A DNA stretch of 47,103 nt from JACNIV01 sp965370415 (GTDB lineage Bacteria > Cloacimonadota > Cloacimonadia > Cloacimonadales > TCS61), in assembly GCA_965370415.1 (NCBI GenBank), contig CBDUTJ010000022.1, positions 1-47,103 on the forward strand, given 5' to 3'. Below are positions 7,943 through 16,490 of the stretch, piece after piece (within the stretch, counting starts at the first letter, position 1; each line of letters starts with the position of its first letter). Under the pieces are notes generated by a model. That model was given only the letters and a program-made list of their open reading frames with translations. It did not search any database and had not been told where the DNA came from. The position numbers were made by a program, and so were the translations under genes.

Positions 7943-10900
7943 CTAAAAATCCGGAGCCAAACTGATATAGTAAGATGGTTTACTGAAATCGTACAGATCT
8001 GTATGCCAGGCGATATCGAACTTCAAAACAAAATAGCCCATATTCAATCTGGGACCGAAACCAAAGCCCAGCTTCAAGTCTTTCAGTCTGTCATTTTCAT
8101 AAAATCTTAACTTTTCATCTTCCTCCCACACGCTTCCCATATCCACAAAAATGCTTCCTCTTATTTGCTGGAAATAGAGCGGCAGTGGAAAGGTTAATTT
8201 CAAATTATCTATAAAAGGATATCTCAATTCAAAACTGGTGAGAAATTTCCTGGTTCCCTCTATTTGTTTATCAAAACCACGAACACCATTGAAATAATCC
8301 AATTCAAACCGTTGATTTGTATCACCGATAATTGCCCCACCCAATAAGCGTGTGGCAAAAGAATACCGTTTCTGGAAAAAGATATAATTACGTAGATCCG
8401 AATAAATTATTGAATAACTATTAGTTGAAGAAAAACTTCTATTGAATAGCAGCGCTCCTCTCCAACCGGAAACCGGTCCCACACTTCCATAGATAGCATT
8501 ATCATGCACAAAAGTGATTTGGGGTGCTACCACAAATTCACTTTCCTCTTCTTCCAGATCAAATTCTTCCATGAAATCCGGATCAAGGTATTCTTCAATC
8601 CAGTTATTTCCATCCCACCAGTCACGTTTTATAATGCTTTTATAGAAGAGATTTTCAAAATCTACTCGCCAGAATTTATCAAATGGATAGCGCATGATTG
8701 TATAAATTCCAAATTCGCGAATTCGTTCTCTAAAATAATCACTCGGTGCACCGCTGGAATAAATAATCTGATACACCCACTCATCATTCAAGTAAAATCC
8801 ACCGACACCATAATCGATGCGATTAGCCAGGTAAAGGTAATTAAGTACAATATCCGAAGCGTCCAGATCGCCGGTAATTCCCAGGTTTATGCCAATCGAA
8901 TGGTTACCCATCAGGTCGGAAAGACCAAACTGCAACTGAGCATAAGTACCCCCCGAAGGAGTGTATGCCACACCGCCCCAGAGATAATCAAGCGCAAATC
9001 TCGTTTTATAAGGCTTAATTGCAGGCTCATTAATATCCGTTGGTCTTTCATCCAATTGCTGGTTATATGCCTGTCGTGTACTATCAACTTTAGCAAAATC
9101 CCACAAGTCGATCTTTGTAACCTGATCGGGATATTCAGGTAATTCTTTTTTAAATTTTCTTTCTGTTTTCCCAAAAACTGCATAACGTTCAATTTTAAAC
9201 CTGCTATAAAAGTCATTGATAAATTCATATTCCCGTGGAAGTTGATAATCAAAATATTCAAGATCATCCAGCGGATTGGATTTCATATAAATATCCCACC
9301 CACCATTATAGAAACCAGAGAAGATCAGTTCGTCGTCATTAATGCTGAGATCACCTGTGAAAACACCTCCGTGTACATTGGTAACATTGGCACGAGTTCC
9401 CGATTCCAAATCTATGATCTCAAAATTCGTAGTAATTTCTCTTTCCGTAATAAAAATTATTTTAGAACCATCCTGCGACCATATCGGGAACTTATTATTC
9501 TCTTTATCACTGGTAATCTGGTAGAAATTTTGTTGTTTAACATCAAACATGAAAATATCACTGGTTAGTTTACTAAAAACCTGGTTTCTGGCAGTGTTGC
9601 TATTTTCACAACGTTCAGATGTAAAAACAATCTTGCTATCATCGGGTGCCCATCTGGGCTGGCTGTCATAATAAAAATCATCGGTTATCTGTTCAATTTC
9701 CTCTGAGGAAATATCAAATATGAAAATATCACATTTAATGTCTTTCTGACCGGCAAACACAATCTTTTTGCCATCTTTTGAAACATCTATTTCATAAAGA
9801 GCATCGAAACCCGGAAAAGAAAATTCATAAACCAGTTTTCCCGTTTCCAGGTTCATGATATATAATTTATCACCGGTGGATGTTTTTGAAACAAAAGCAA
9901 ATCTTTCCCCATCTGGGAACCAACTGAAATTATTTCTTTGAAAATGAAATTCCTGAAATTTACCGGTGGTTTCACCATTTAGTATTTTCTCGTTCTTACG
10001 CAAGCCCAAGCTATTACCCTTCCAGATATCGGTTCTTATATTTTTGTTGGAGAAATATAAAAATTCCTCACCGGATGGAGAAAATCTGGGAGCAAAATTC
10101 AAATATGAACCATCTTTGGTATGGTCGGTCTTTCTTTCAAAAACTTCGTAAGGGATTTCGAACCTGGCAAAATCGGGGTAATATTTCCTTTTCAAATAAT
10201 TCTTCCATATTAATTGAACTTCCAGGCATTCTTTACCAAAAACCTTTTTGAAAGCTACATCCAGATTATTATTGTATCTCACTGCATAAAAGAGATCTAT
10301 TACTTTTTCCCGTCCATATTCCTCTTCGATGAATACCAGGAAAGATTCACCCAGCCGATAAGCATAATAACCGCCTATCATGTTTAAATCACCAATTGTG
10401 CTGTTAAAAAGAAGGTCGATCACGAACATATTATTATAAACATCTTCCCCGCCAATAGCTTCAAATTCAGGAAGACCTTCGTTGAACCAGAACGGCAAAC
10501 CGCTTAAATTCAAAAATCGATTCCGATTGCGATTCAGTTCGTTCACATAGGCGTGGGTAAGTTCGTGTACAAATATCTCTTCCATTTTTTTGTAACTGCC
10601 ATCAAAAGGAACGGCAATTCTGTTTCGTGCCGATTCGGTAAAACCTCCCACTGCTTCGTTCAACAATGGAAAGATAATATTGGTTGTTTCAAATTCCTGG
10701 TGGGATTTATAGAAAATAACCGGTATGCGATTTTTTACAGGAGTTTTCAGATCTTTTTTTATGTGATAATAAGCTTCCTCAGCAATAAGAGCAGCGGTTT
10801 TTCCAAATTGATCATCACCTCTCAGGAAATAAATATCAAAATGAAGAGTTTCGATCTTCGACCATTTTGTACCGGGCTGCTGGATCTTATTTTTTCCAAA

Positions 10901-10963
10901 ACTATATGAGAAAAGATCCAGAGCAACGACCAATATAAGCAGAACCAGTATATTTTTTTTCAT
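7943..10963 (-). CDS. Exported HEXXH metalloprotease / TolB-like beta-propeller / outer-membrane barrel fusion
   Basis: This 1006-residue protein has a signal peptide (about 1-23) and three modules. Residues 35-200 form a gluzincin-type peptidase (Peptidase_MA-like) with HELTH (H133, E134, H137) and a downstream third ligand in NEGLPEF (E162). Residues of roughly 285-600 form PD40/TolB-like propeller repeats (for example WAPDDSKIVF, WSQDGSKIIF and FSPSGEEFLYFS). The C-terminal part (about 660-1006) resembles an Omp85/BamA-type barrel, with strands such as FELRYPFIDNLKL, GSIFVDMGSVW and LGFGFGPRLNMGYFVLKF, and ends in phenylalanine as outer-membrane proteins do. The ATG has AAGGA seven bases upstream. 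It follows mlaD by 16 bases, so it is probably the last gene of the mtaB-mlaF-mlaD transcript. The substrate is unknown; a role in envelope assembly or lipid/protein export is inferred from context. Confidence 0.8.
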   Translation of the reverse strand: MKKNILVLLILVVALDLFSYSFGKNKIQQPGTKWSKIETLHFDIYFLRGDDQFGKTAALIAEEAYYHIKKDLKTPVKNRIPVIFYKSHQEFETTNIIFPLLNEAVGGFTESARNRIAVPFDGSYKKMEEIFVHELTHAYVNELNRNRNRFLNLSGLPFWFNEGLPEFEAIGGEDVYNNMFVIDLLFNSTIGDLNMIGGYYAYRLGESFLVFIEEEYGREKVIDLFYAVRYNNNLDVAFKKVFGKECLEVQLIWKNYLKRKYYPDFARFEIPYEVFERKTDHTKDGSYLNFAPRFSPSGEEFLYFSNKNIRTDIWKGNSLGLRKNEKILNGETTGKFQEFHFQRNNFSWFPDGERFAFVSKTSTGDKLYIMNLETGKLVYEFSFPGFDALYEIDVSKDGKKIVFAGQKDIKCDIFIFDISSEEIEQITDDFYYDSQPRWAPDDSKIVFTSERCENSNTARNQVFSKLTSDIFMFDVKQQNFYQITSDKENNKFPIWSQDGSKIIFITEREITTNFEIIDLESGTRANVTNVHGGVFTGDLSINDDELIFSGFYNGGWDIYMKSNPLDDLEYFDYQLPREYEFINDFYSRFKIERYAVFGKTERKFKKELPEYPDQVTKIDLWDFAKVDSTRQAYNQQLDERPTDINEPAIKPYKTRFALDYLWGGVAYTPSGGTYAQLQFGLSDLMGNHSIGINLGITGDLDASDIVLNYLYLANRIDYGVGGFYLNDEWVYQIIYSSGAPSDYFRERIREFGIYTIMRYPFDKFWRVDFENLFYKSIIKRDWWDGNNWIEEYLDPDFMEEFDLEEEESEFVVAPQITFVHDNAIYGSVGPVSGWRGALLFNRSFSSTNSYSIIYSDLRNYIFFQKRYSFATRLLGGAIIGDTNQRFELDYFNGVRGFDKQIEGTRKFLTSFELRYPFIDNLKLTFPLPLYFQQIRGSIFVDMGSVWEEDEKLRFYENDRLKDLKLGFGFGPRLNMGYFVLKFDIAWHTDLYDFSKPSYYISLAPDF

Positions 10964-10979
10964 TAATTATCCTTGTATG

Positions 10980-11879
10980 CTAAAATACTTTTATCTTAAA
11001 ATACTTTTTGGGATTTTTCTTAATATCTTTAAGAAGCGAATCCAGATTGGCTGTTGCCTGCAGTAGATTTTCATACAACTCTTTTTCTGTGATCAGTTTA
11101 TTCAGAGTGTTATCTTCCTGAAGTATTTTTTCGGTTATAACCTGAATATTACTAGAAGCTTTTTCCATTTCCGTAAGAGTTGTTTTTATTCCCTTCATAA
11201 CATCGGCAGTCTGCGTGATCGTTTCGGTGATGTTTTCTTCATTTTCGCTTATCAATCTTGCCAGATTTTCTGAGATAGCAGAACTATTTGCTATTATCTT
11301 TTCTATCTCAGCTGAATTCCTGTTGTAACTCGAACTTATTTTACTTACGATCACCAGAGATGTGTCTACAATAGCGCGTAAATTCTGCAGGAATCCGTCA
11401 TTATCATAGATCCCATTCATCATCGATTCCAGACCGTTTACAACTTCGCTTAACTCTGCCACTAATTTTGTAAGTCCGTAACTTTTTTCTCCAATTTGAA
11501 TTTCTTCCAGGTTTAAAGTTCCCTCACCTTTCCCGGGAATAATCTCGACTAAAACATCACCCATCAGGTTAGATTCCAAAATGTAGAATTCAGTACCTTC
11601 CTGCATAGTAAAATCCAGTTCAACCAGAAGATGTACAACCACACCATCACTGCTAACCTGTAGATCTTTTACTCTTCCCTTTTTAACTCCATTCATTGTA
11701 ACATCGCTGCCGATCTCCAGGTTCCCGGCATTTTCAAAATGCACCTTTACAGTAGTGTATTTTCGGTTTTCCAAAACACCGGTAAACCAGGAATAACTTA
11801 TGGCTAAAATTAAAATCGCAATAATCGAAAAGAATCCGACCCGGAATTCAATATTTTTTTTATTTTGATGGAATTTCAT
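10980..11879 (-). CDS. mlaD: MlaD/MCE-family phospholipid-transport substrate-binding protein
   Basis: The protein is an inner-membrane-anchored periplasmic component of an MCE-type lipid transporter, which moves phospholipids between the two membranes. Of 299 residues, 13-31 form one transmembrane helix and about 40-118 form a single MCE domain (VKVHFENAGNLEIGSDV, GVKKGRVKDL and LMGDVLVEIIPGKGEG are recognisable). The remaining 180 residues are predicted mostly helical and coiled, as in MCE proteins that extend as a helical tunnel or tether. ATG 11879 is preceded by AGGGG. It follows the ATPase gene by nine bases. The symbol is a functional analogy; family membership is secure, exact orthology to E. 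coli MlaD is not. Confidence 0.85.
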   Translation of the reverse strand: MKFHQNKKNIEFRVGFFSIIAILILAISYSWFTGVLENRKYTTVKVHFENAGNLEIGSDVTMNGVKKGRVKDLQVSSDGVVVHLLVELDFTMQEGTEFYILESNLMGDVLVEIIPGKGEGTLNLEEIQIGEKSYGLTKLVAELSEVVNGLESMMNGIYDNDGFLQNLRAIVDTSLVIVSKISSSYNRNSAEIEKIIANSSAISENLARLISENEENITETITQTADVMKGIKTTLTEMEKASSNIQVITEKILQEDNTLNKLITEKELYENLLQATANLDSLLKDIKKNPKKYFKIKVF

Positions 11880-11888
11880 ATATATCCC

Positions 11889-12611
11889 CTAATTTATATT
11901 TATAAATTTCTTAATATAAACTCCGTTATCATTAATAAAATCGTTATATGTTCCGTCAAAAACAATTTTTTTATCATGGATCATAGCAATCCTGCCCTTA
12001 ATCTTACGAATGCAATTCAAATCGTGAGTAATAATAATGGAAGTAACAGCAAAATTATTATGAAGTTTTAGTATTAATTCAATGATTTCAGCTGCAATAA
12101 TGGGATCCAGCCCAGTAGTGGGTTCGTCGTAAATTATATATTCCGGCTGCATGATGATAGCACGCGCAAGGGCAACTCTTTTTTTCATTCCTCCGCTTAG
12201 TTCCGACGGCATCTTATCCAGGACATCTATCAATCCGAGTAGCTTCAATTTATCTGTAACCAGTTCCAGTATTTTATCTTCGGAAAGCTTGCTGTGTTCC
12301 ATTAAAGGAAGTGCAATATTCTGGTAAACATTAAGTGAATCTAAAAGAGCAGCACCCTGGAAAAGCATTGCCAGCTTACGTCTAGTGGAATTTAACTCTC
12401 TACGGGAAAGAGAAAAAATATTTTTTCCATCAACTAATACGGTACCAGTTTCGGGATTAATTAAACCTTCCATCGTCTTCATCAAAACGCTCTTACCGCA
12501 ACCGCTCTGACCCACAATGGTAGTAATTTCATTCTTGAGAATATTCAGATCTATATTTTCAAGAACGGTTTTGCCATCGAAACTTATGGTAAGACCTTTT
12601 ATTTCAATCAC
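11889..12611 (-). CDS. mlaF: ABC transporter ATPase, MlaF-like
   Basis: This cytoplasmic ATPase powers MCE-type phospholipid transport. The 240 residues contain Walker A GQSGCGKS (34-41), a Q-loop glutamine in LFQGAALLDSLNV (Q85), signature LSGGMKKRVALARA (138 on), Walker B YIIYDEPTTGLDP (158 on) and the switch histidine in ITHD (H196). The LFQ-GAALLDSLNV stretch and the short length are typical of MlaF/TTG2A. The start codon is GTG at 12611, overlapping the mtaB stop by eight bases with AGAGG about nine bases upstream. The permease partner MlaE, normally adjacent, is absent from this window, so it must be encoded elsewhere or be replaced. Confidence 0.88.
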   Translation of the reverse strand: MIEIKGLTISFDGKTVLENIDLNILKNEITTIVGQSGCGKSVLMKTMEGLINPETGTVLVDGKNIFSLSRRELNSTRRKLAMLFQGAALLDSLNVYQNIALPLMEHSKLSEDKILELVTDKLKLLGLIDVLDKMPSELSGGMKKRVALARAIIMQPEYIIYDEPTTGLDPIIAAEIIELILKLHNNFAVTSIIITHDLNCIRKIKGRIAMIHDKKIVFDGTYNDFINDNGVYIKKFININ

Positions 12612-13908
12612 CTGTTTTTACCTCTACCCCGTCGAATCTTTTTTGTAGTAGTATAAAGTGTAAATATATTTTTTTCAGTTCCATTTTGCTTTTCAAAAAA
12701 ACACGAACATAATGATCGGACAAAGCAGTCCAAAATCCATTCGATTTATTTTCTATTACGCCTTTTAACCTGATATTATTTTTAACAATAAAATTAACAT
12801 ATTCCTGTGTTTTCTTAGCAGATAACTTGGTGAGTAGCTTTGTTCTTCTTTTGATATCGCTGCCATGTACCTGACCACTCATTTTTTCTGCTCTTGTACC
12901 TGGTCGGCGTGAAAATGGAAAAACATGTAGATATGTAAAATCCAATGATACAAGATATTTATGAGTATTTTGAAAAAGTTCTTCAGTTTCTCCCGGCAGA
13001 CCTGCTATCACATCGATGCCGATAGCGACATCCGGAAATATGGATCTTATACTTTGAATTGTACTGTTGAAATCACTTATTGTATATCTTCTTCCCATGT
13101 GGGAAAGCATCTCATCGCAGCCAACCTGAAGCGGAATATGAAAATGAGGACATATCTTTTTACTTTTTCGGAAAAAGGTTAGAAGATCATCACTGAAAAG
13201 TTGGGGTTCAATAGAACTGAGCCGAATAAGTTTTACACCTTCAATTTTCTCAATATCAATAAGAAGATGGGAAAGAAAATAATTATCATTTTGCTCATAT
13301 CCATACAATCCCAGGTTGATCCCGCCCAGAACAAATTCTTTATAGCCTTCTTCTGTAAGTTTTTGAATCTGTTTCAGCACATTCTCTTTTTTCCTGCTGC
13401 GCGAATGACCACGAGCATAAGGCACGGCACAATAGGCACAATAATAATCACATCCATCCTGAACCTTGATGTAAGCGCGGGTCCTATCTATCATAGAAGT
13501 TGTTGAAAGCTCCTCGAATTCTGTCATTTTAAGAATATCTTTGAAATTCAATGCATCAAGTTGATTGATGTAGTTCAAAAATTTGCTTTTTGAATTATTG
13601 TCTACGATCAGGTCGATTTTTCCCAGTTTCTGTATCTCTTCATAATTTCGCTGGGAATAACAACCTGTTACGATCACTTTAACTTTTATGTTTTTTTCTT
13701 TTTGTGCAAGAGCTTTGCGAATTGCATTACGGCTTTTGTAATCGGTGCGATTTGTAACGGTACAAGTATTTATAAGATAAACATCGGCAGGTTGATCGAA
13801 ATTAACGATGCGATAACCAGCTTTGATGAAATCATCCAGAATGCAGTAAGTTTCATATTGATTGACTTTGCAACCGAAGGTTATTGCAGCAATTTTTTTT
13901 TTCACCAC
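12604..13908 (-). CDS. mtaB: tRNA threonylcarbamoyladenosine(37)-C2 methylthiotransferase
   Basis: This radical-SAM enzyme adds a methylthio group to t6A37 of ANN-decoding tRNAs. Its 434 residues contain the N-terminal UPF0004 domain with Fe-S cysteines C13 (FGCKVNQYE), C49 (INTCTVT) and C83 (VTGCYSQ). The radical-SAM CxxxCxxC motif is CDYYCAYC (C153, C157, C160), followed by ARGHSRSR, GGINLGLYG and DVIAGLPGE, and a C-terminal TRAM-like segment. FGCKVNQ distinguishes MtaB from MiaB. The only reachable start is one of two consecutive GTG codons (13908 or 13905), and both lie inside a dispersed repeat (13901-13928), so the repeat supplies the translation start. There is no strong Shine-Dalgarno sequence upstream. 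Confidence 0.9.
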   Translation of the reverse strand: MVKKKIAAITFGCKVNQYETYCILDDFIKAGYRIVNFDQPADVYLINTCTVTNRTDYKSRNAIRKALAQKEKNIKVKVIVTGCYSQRNYEEIQKLGKIDLIVDNNSKSKFLNYINQLDALNFKDILKMTEFEELSTTSMIDRTRAYIKVQDGCDYYCAYCAVPYARGHSRSRKKENVLKQIQKLTEEGYKEFVLGGINLGLYGYEQNDNYFLSHLLIDIEKIEGVKLIRLSSIEPQLFSDDLLTFFRKSKKICPHFHIPLQVGCDEMLSHMGRRYTISDFNSTIQSIRSIFPDVAIGIDVIAGLPGETEELFQNTHKYLVSLDFTYLHVFPFSRRPGTRAEKMSGQVHGSDIKRRTKLLTKLSAKKTQEYVNFIVKNNIRLKGVIENKSNGFWTALSDHYVRVFLKSKMELKKIYLHFILLQKRFDGVEVKTGD

Positions 13909-13970
13909 AAAGACACCAAGACACTAAGTTTATTTTTATTTTTCACCACGAAGACACCAAGATTCTAAGG
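13901..13970 (+). repeat. Two tandem copies of a CACCACGAAGACACCAAGA-type dispersed repeat
   Basis: Copy 1 (13901-13928) begins TTCACCACAAAGACACC and copy 2 (13942-13970) begins TTCACCACGAAGACACC; the period is 41 bases. They lie between the stop of the GxxExxY nuclease gene and the mtaB coding region. Copy 1 contains the mtaB start codon. A related copy in inverted orientation lies on the other side of the nuclease gene (14396-14422). Confidence 0.75.
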
Positions 13971-13996
13971 TTTACTTTTATAACATTCTAAGAGTT

Positions 13997-14389
13997 TTAT
14001 AATATTATTCTTTTAATCCCATCTTTTATCAATGGAACATTGAAATTAATTAAAAATCCAAGTCGTTTATTTGTTAGCTTTATATATGTTAAAATTTGTG
14101 CTTCATAAACGGGATTCATTTCAATTACGGCTTTTATTTCACAAATTATCTTATCTTCAATTAATACATCTATCCTGAATGATTCATCTAATATTTTCCC
14201 ATCGTAAACAATAGGAATGTTAACCTGTCTCTTAAATTTTAAACCCCGTTTTGATAATTCATAACAAAAGCAGATTTCGTATACTTTTTCAAGCAAACCA
14301 GTACCAAGTTCTTTATGTACTACATATGCAGCGTCGATAACTTTTTTCGCAACTACTTCAATTTCTTCTGATATTGGTTTAAATTTCAT
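13997..14389 (-). CDS. GxxExxY-family protein (PD-(D/E)XK nuclease-like, PDDEXK_3)
   Basis: This 130-residue protein has the family's naming motif in GTGLLEKVYE (G31, E34, Y37). The nuclease-type core is FRIDVLIEDKIICEIKAV, with D74 and E84-x-K86, followed by the conserved Gln/tyrosine helix EAQILTYIKL. No biochemical function is established for the family; endonuclease activity is inferred from the fold. The gene starts inside the 3' end of aspS (11-base overlap, 14379-14389) and is bracketed by inverted copies of a CACGAAG-rich dispersed repeat. Upstream it has only a weak GAAGAAAAAG sequence as a possible ribosome site, itself part of the repeat. It looks like an insertion between aspS and mtaB rather than part of their operon. 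Confidence 0.85.
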   Translation of the reverse strand: MKFKPISEEIEVVAKKVIDAAYVVHKELGTGLLEKVYEICFCYELSKRGLKFKRQVNIPIVYDGKILDESFRIDVLIEDKIICEIKAVIEMNPVYEAQILTYIKLTNKRLGFLINFNVPLIKDGIKRIIL

Positions 14390-16193
14390 CTTTTTCTTCG
14401 TGCCTTTGAGCCTTCGTGGTTATAGCAATCCCTAATTCATCCAATTGTTCTTTAGCTACTTCCGAAGGTGATTGGCTCATCAGGTCAGCAGCTTGCAGGG
14501 TTTTGGGAAAGGCGATAACGTCACGGATAGATTCTGCTTTTGCCATGATCATCACAATTCTATCTATCCCTGGTGCGATGCCACCATGAGGAGGAGTACC
14601 ATAGCGCAGGGCATTCAGAAAGAAACCAAATTTTTCTTCCAGTTCCTCTTCGCTGAATCCCAGCACATCGAAGATCTTCTTCTGAACATCCAGCCTATGG
14701 CAACGGATGCTACCGGAAGAAAGCTCTAAACCATTACAAACCAGATCATACAATTGCCCGATTATCTTATCATAATCCTCTTCGTTATCGAAATACTTCA
14801 AATGCTCTTCTTTGGGTAAGGTGAACATGTGATGTGCTGTTTCCCATATCTGTTCTTCTTCATTGTATTCAAACAGAGGGAAGTCAGTTATCCACACAAA
14901 ATTGAACTCGTTCTTATCATACAGCTTCAATTCTCTACCAAAATGATTCCTGATCTCTGCCAGGATTTTAAAAACCATTTTATCTGAATCTGCTGCAAAG
15001 AGGATCAAATCACCGGATTTTGCTTTAGTTTTTTCCAGGACATTTCTGCTTTCTTCTTCTGAAAGGAACTTGGAAATTCCTGCTGTTAAACTGCTCTCTT
15101 CCACTTTACAGAAAGCCAGTCCTTTTCCACCTAGATGTTTTGCAATTTCAGTAAGTTTGTCTATCTGTTTACGTGAATATCCCGAACAACCAGGTGCAAC
15201 AATACAGCGTACACTTCCGCCAGATTCCAGGGTACCGGAGAAAACCTTGAATTCAGTATTTTTCAGGATATCAGAAATACTGGTGAGTTCCATTCCAAAG
15301 CGCATATCAGGTTTATCTATGCCAAATCTTTCCATAGCTTCATTATAAGAAAGTCTGGGAAAAGGTGTCTTAAGTTCAATGTTCATTGTTTTCCGGAAAA
15401 TGTATATGAACATTTCTTCGATCATGTGAAATATCTCATCCTGGGATACAAAACTCATTTCCAGGTCGAGTTGAGTAAATTCCGGCTGCCTGTCTGCGCG
15501 CAGGTCCTCATCGCGGAAACAACGTGCAATCTGAAAATAGCGATCGAAACCACCAATCATGAGCAACTGTTTGTATATCTGCGGAGATTGGGGCAAGGCA
15601 AAGAATTTTCCCTTATGGATACGGCTGGGAACCAGGTAATCGCGAGCACCTTCGGGAGTACTTTTCATCAGTATCGGTGTCTCAATTTCAAAGAAGTTCT
15701 TTTTCGTAAGAAATTCACGCATTGCAAAAATTATCTCATGACGAAGCAGAATGATATCTTTTAGTTTTTCTCTTCTCAGGTCCAGATAGCGGTATTTCAA
15801 CCGTAAATCTTCTTCGGCTAATATGTTTTCATTGATCTGTACAGGTAATGGCTCAGAATCGTTAAGTAGGAGTAAGTCTTCCACTTCGATCTCTATCTCA
15901 CCGGTTGGAATGTTCGGATTGACATTTCCCTGCTTGCGAGCTGCAACTTTTCCCTTAATTGCAATAACGTATTCATTACGTAATCGACCCGCTTTTTGAT
16001 GTACTTCTGCCATTTCCGGTTTAAACACGATCTGCATAATTCCGGTCACATCACGAAGATCGATGAAGATGAGCCCACCCAGGTCGCGGCGACGATGTAC
16101 CCAGCCCATGAGGGTTACTTTTTCGTTTACATTCTTTTTATTTAGTTTTCCTGCAAAATGTGTTCTTTTGTTATTTCCAATAAAATCCAGCAT
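14379..16193 (-). CDS. aspS: Aspartyl-tRNA synthetase with repeat-derived C-terminus
   Basis: The enzyme charges tRNA-Asp (or tRNA-Asx) with aspartate. The 604 residues show the bacterial AspRS layout: an N-terminal OB-fold anticodon-binding domain (GWVHRRRDLGGLIFIDLRD), class II motif 2 (FRDEDLRADRQPEFTQ), an inserted GAD domain in the middle, and motif 3 (GIAPGIDRIVMIMA). The start at 16193 has AGAGG upstream. The final residues after ELGIA read TTKAQRHEEKDEI, which is translated repeat sequence (14396-14422) rather than AspRS sequence. The original stop has therefore been replaced by insertion of the repeat/nuclease cassette. The catalytic core is intact, so function is likely preserved. 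Discriminating versus non-discriminating type cannot be decided here. Confidence 0.95.
   Translation of the reverse strand: MLDFIGNNKRTHFAGKLNKKNVNEKVTLMGWVHRRRDLGGLIFIDLRDVTGIMQIVFKPEMAEVHQKAGRLRNEYVIAIKGKVAARKQGNVNPNIPTGEIEIEVEDLLLLNDSEPLPVQINENILAEEDLRLKYRYLDLRREKLKDIILLRHEIIFAMREFLTKKNFFEIETPILMKSTPEGARDYLVPSRIHKGKFFALPQSPQIYKQLLMIGGFDRYFQIARCFRDEDLRADRQPEFTQLDLEMSFVSQDEIFHMIEEMFIYIFRKTMNIELKTPFPRLSYNEAMERFGIDKPDMRFGMELTSISDILKNTEFKVFSGTLESGGSVRCIVAPGCSGYSRKQIDKLTEIAKHLGGKGLAFCKVEESSLTAGISKFLSEEESRNVLEKTKAKSGDLILFAADSDKMVFKILAEIRNHFGRELKLYDKNEFNFVWITDFPLFEYNEEEQIWETAHHMFTLPKEEHLKYFDNEEDYDKIIGQLYDLVCNGLELSSGSIRCHRLDVQKKIFDVLGFSEEELEEKFGFFLNALRYGTPPHGGIAPGIDRIVMIMAKAESIRDVIAFPKTLQAADLMSQSPSEVAKEQLDELGIAITTKAQRHEEKDEI
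14396..14422 (-). repeat. Inverted copy of the CACGAAG-type repeat, coding in the aspS 3' end
   Basis: On the minus strand this reads ACCACGAAGGCTCAAAGGC followed by ACGAAG. It is related to the two copies at 13901-13970 but in opposite orientation, so the GxxExxY gene lies between inverted repeats. It is translated as the last residues of AspRS (TTKAQRHEE). Confidence 0.72.
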
Positions 16194-16283
16194 ATTTATT
16201 TACCTCTTTAATTTACTAAAAATGAGACATTTAATAATTATGTTATTTTGTCAATGGTTTGGTTTTGTAGAAAAAACACTGTT

Positions 16284-16490
16284 GTCATTCCCAACTCGAT
16301 ACACTGTCATCCTCGACCTGATCGGGGATCTCGTTTAATACTATCATGGATTCCCGTCCCCGATTTCTCAAGGACAAGCTTTCACGGGAATGACAGAGCC
16401 GAGGGAATGACAGAGTCATGGGATGACAAGAAAAAAGACACTACTGTCATTCCTGATTTAATGCACTGTTATCCTCGACCTGATCATGGA
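16284..16490. repeat. Array of ATTCCCG-type palindromic dispersed repeats, left of the GIY-YIG gene
   Basis: The 298-base stretch 16194-16491 has no gene. Beyond the aspS ribosome site and an AT-rich leader it is filled with degenerate units of a known style of bacterial repeat. These include GTCATTCCCAACTCGATAC, CCTCGACCTGATCGGGGATC, ATCATGGATTCCCG, CACGGGAATGACAGAG and GGGATGACAAGAAAAAAG. Each unit contains small palindromes built on ATTCCCG/CGGGAAT. The last unit stops at TGATCATGGA (16481-16490), immediately before the GIY-YIG stop codon. Confidence 0.75.

Noticed and set aside
8504..9142. 212-codon open frame on the + strand
   Set aside because: It lies antisense inside the 1006-residue outer-membrane protein gene, has no recognisable domain, and its codon pattern mirrors the real gene.
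13901..13970. Two similar 28-base units 41 bases apart, resembling the start of a CRISPR array
   Set aside because: There are only two imperfect copies with a 13-base A/T-rich spacer. A third copy is inverted 430 bases away, and no cas gene is present. It is a dispersed repeat.
16241..16254. TTGACA on the minus strand upstream of aspS as a promoter
   Set aside because: No acceptable -10 sequence lies 16-18 bases downstream; the best A/T hexamers need a spacer of 13-14.
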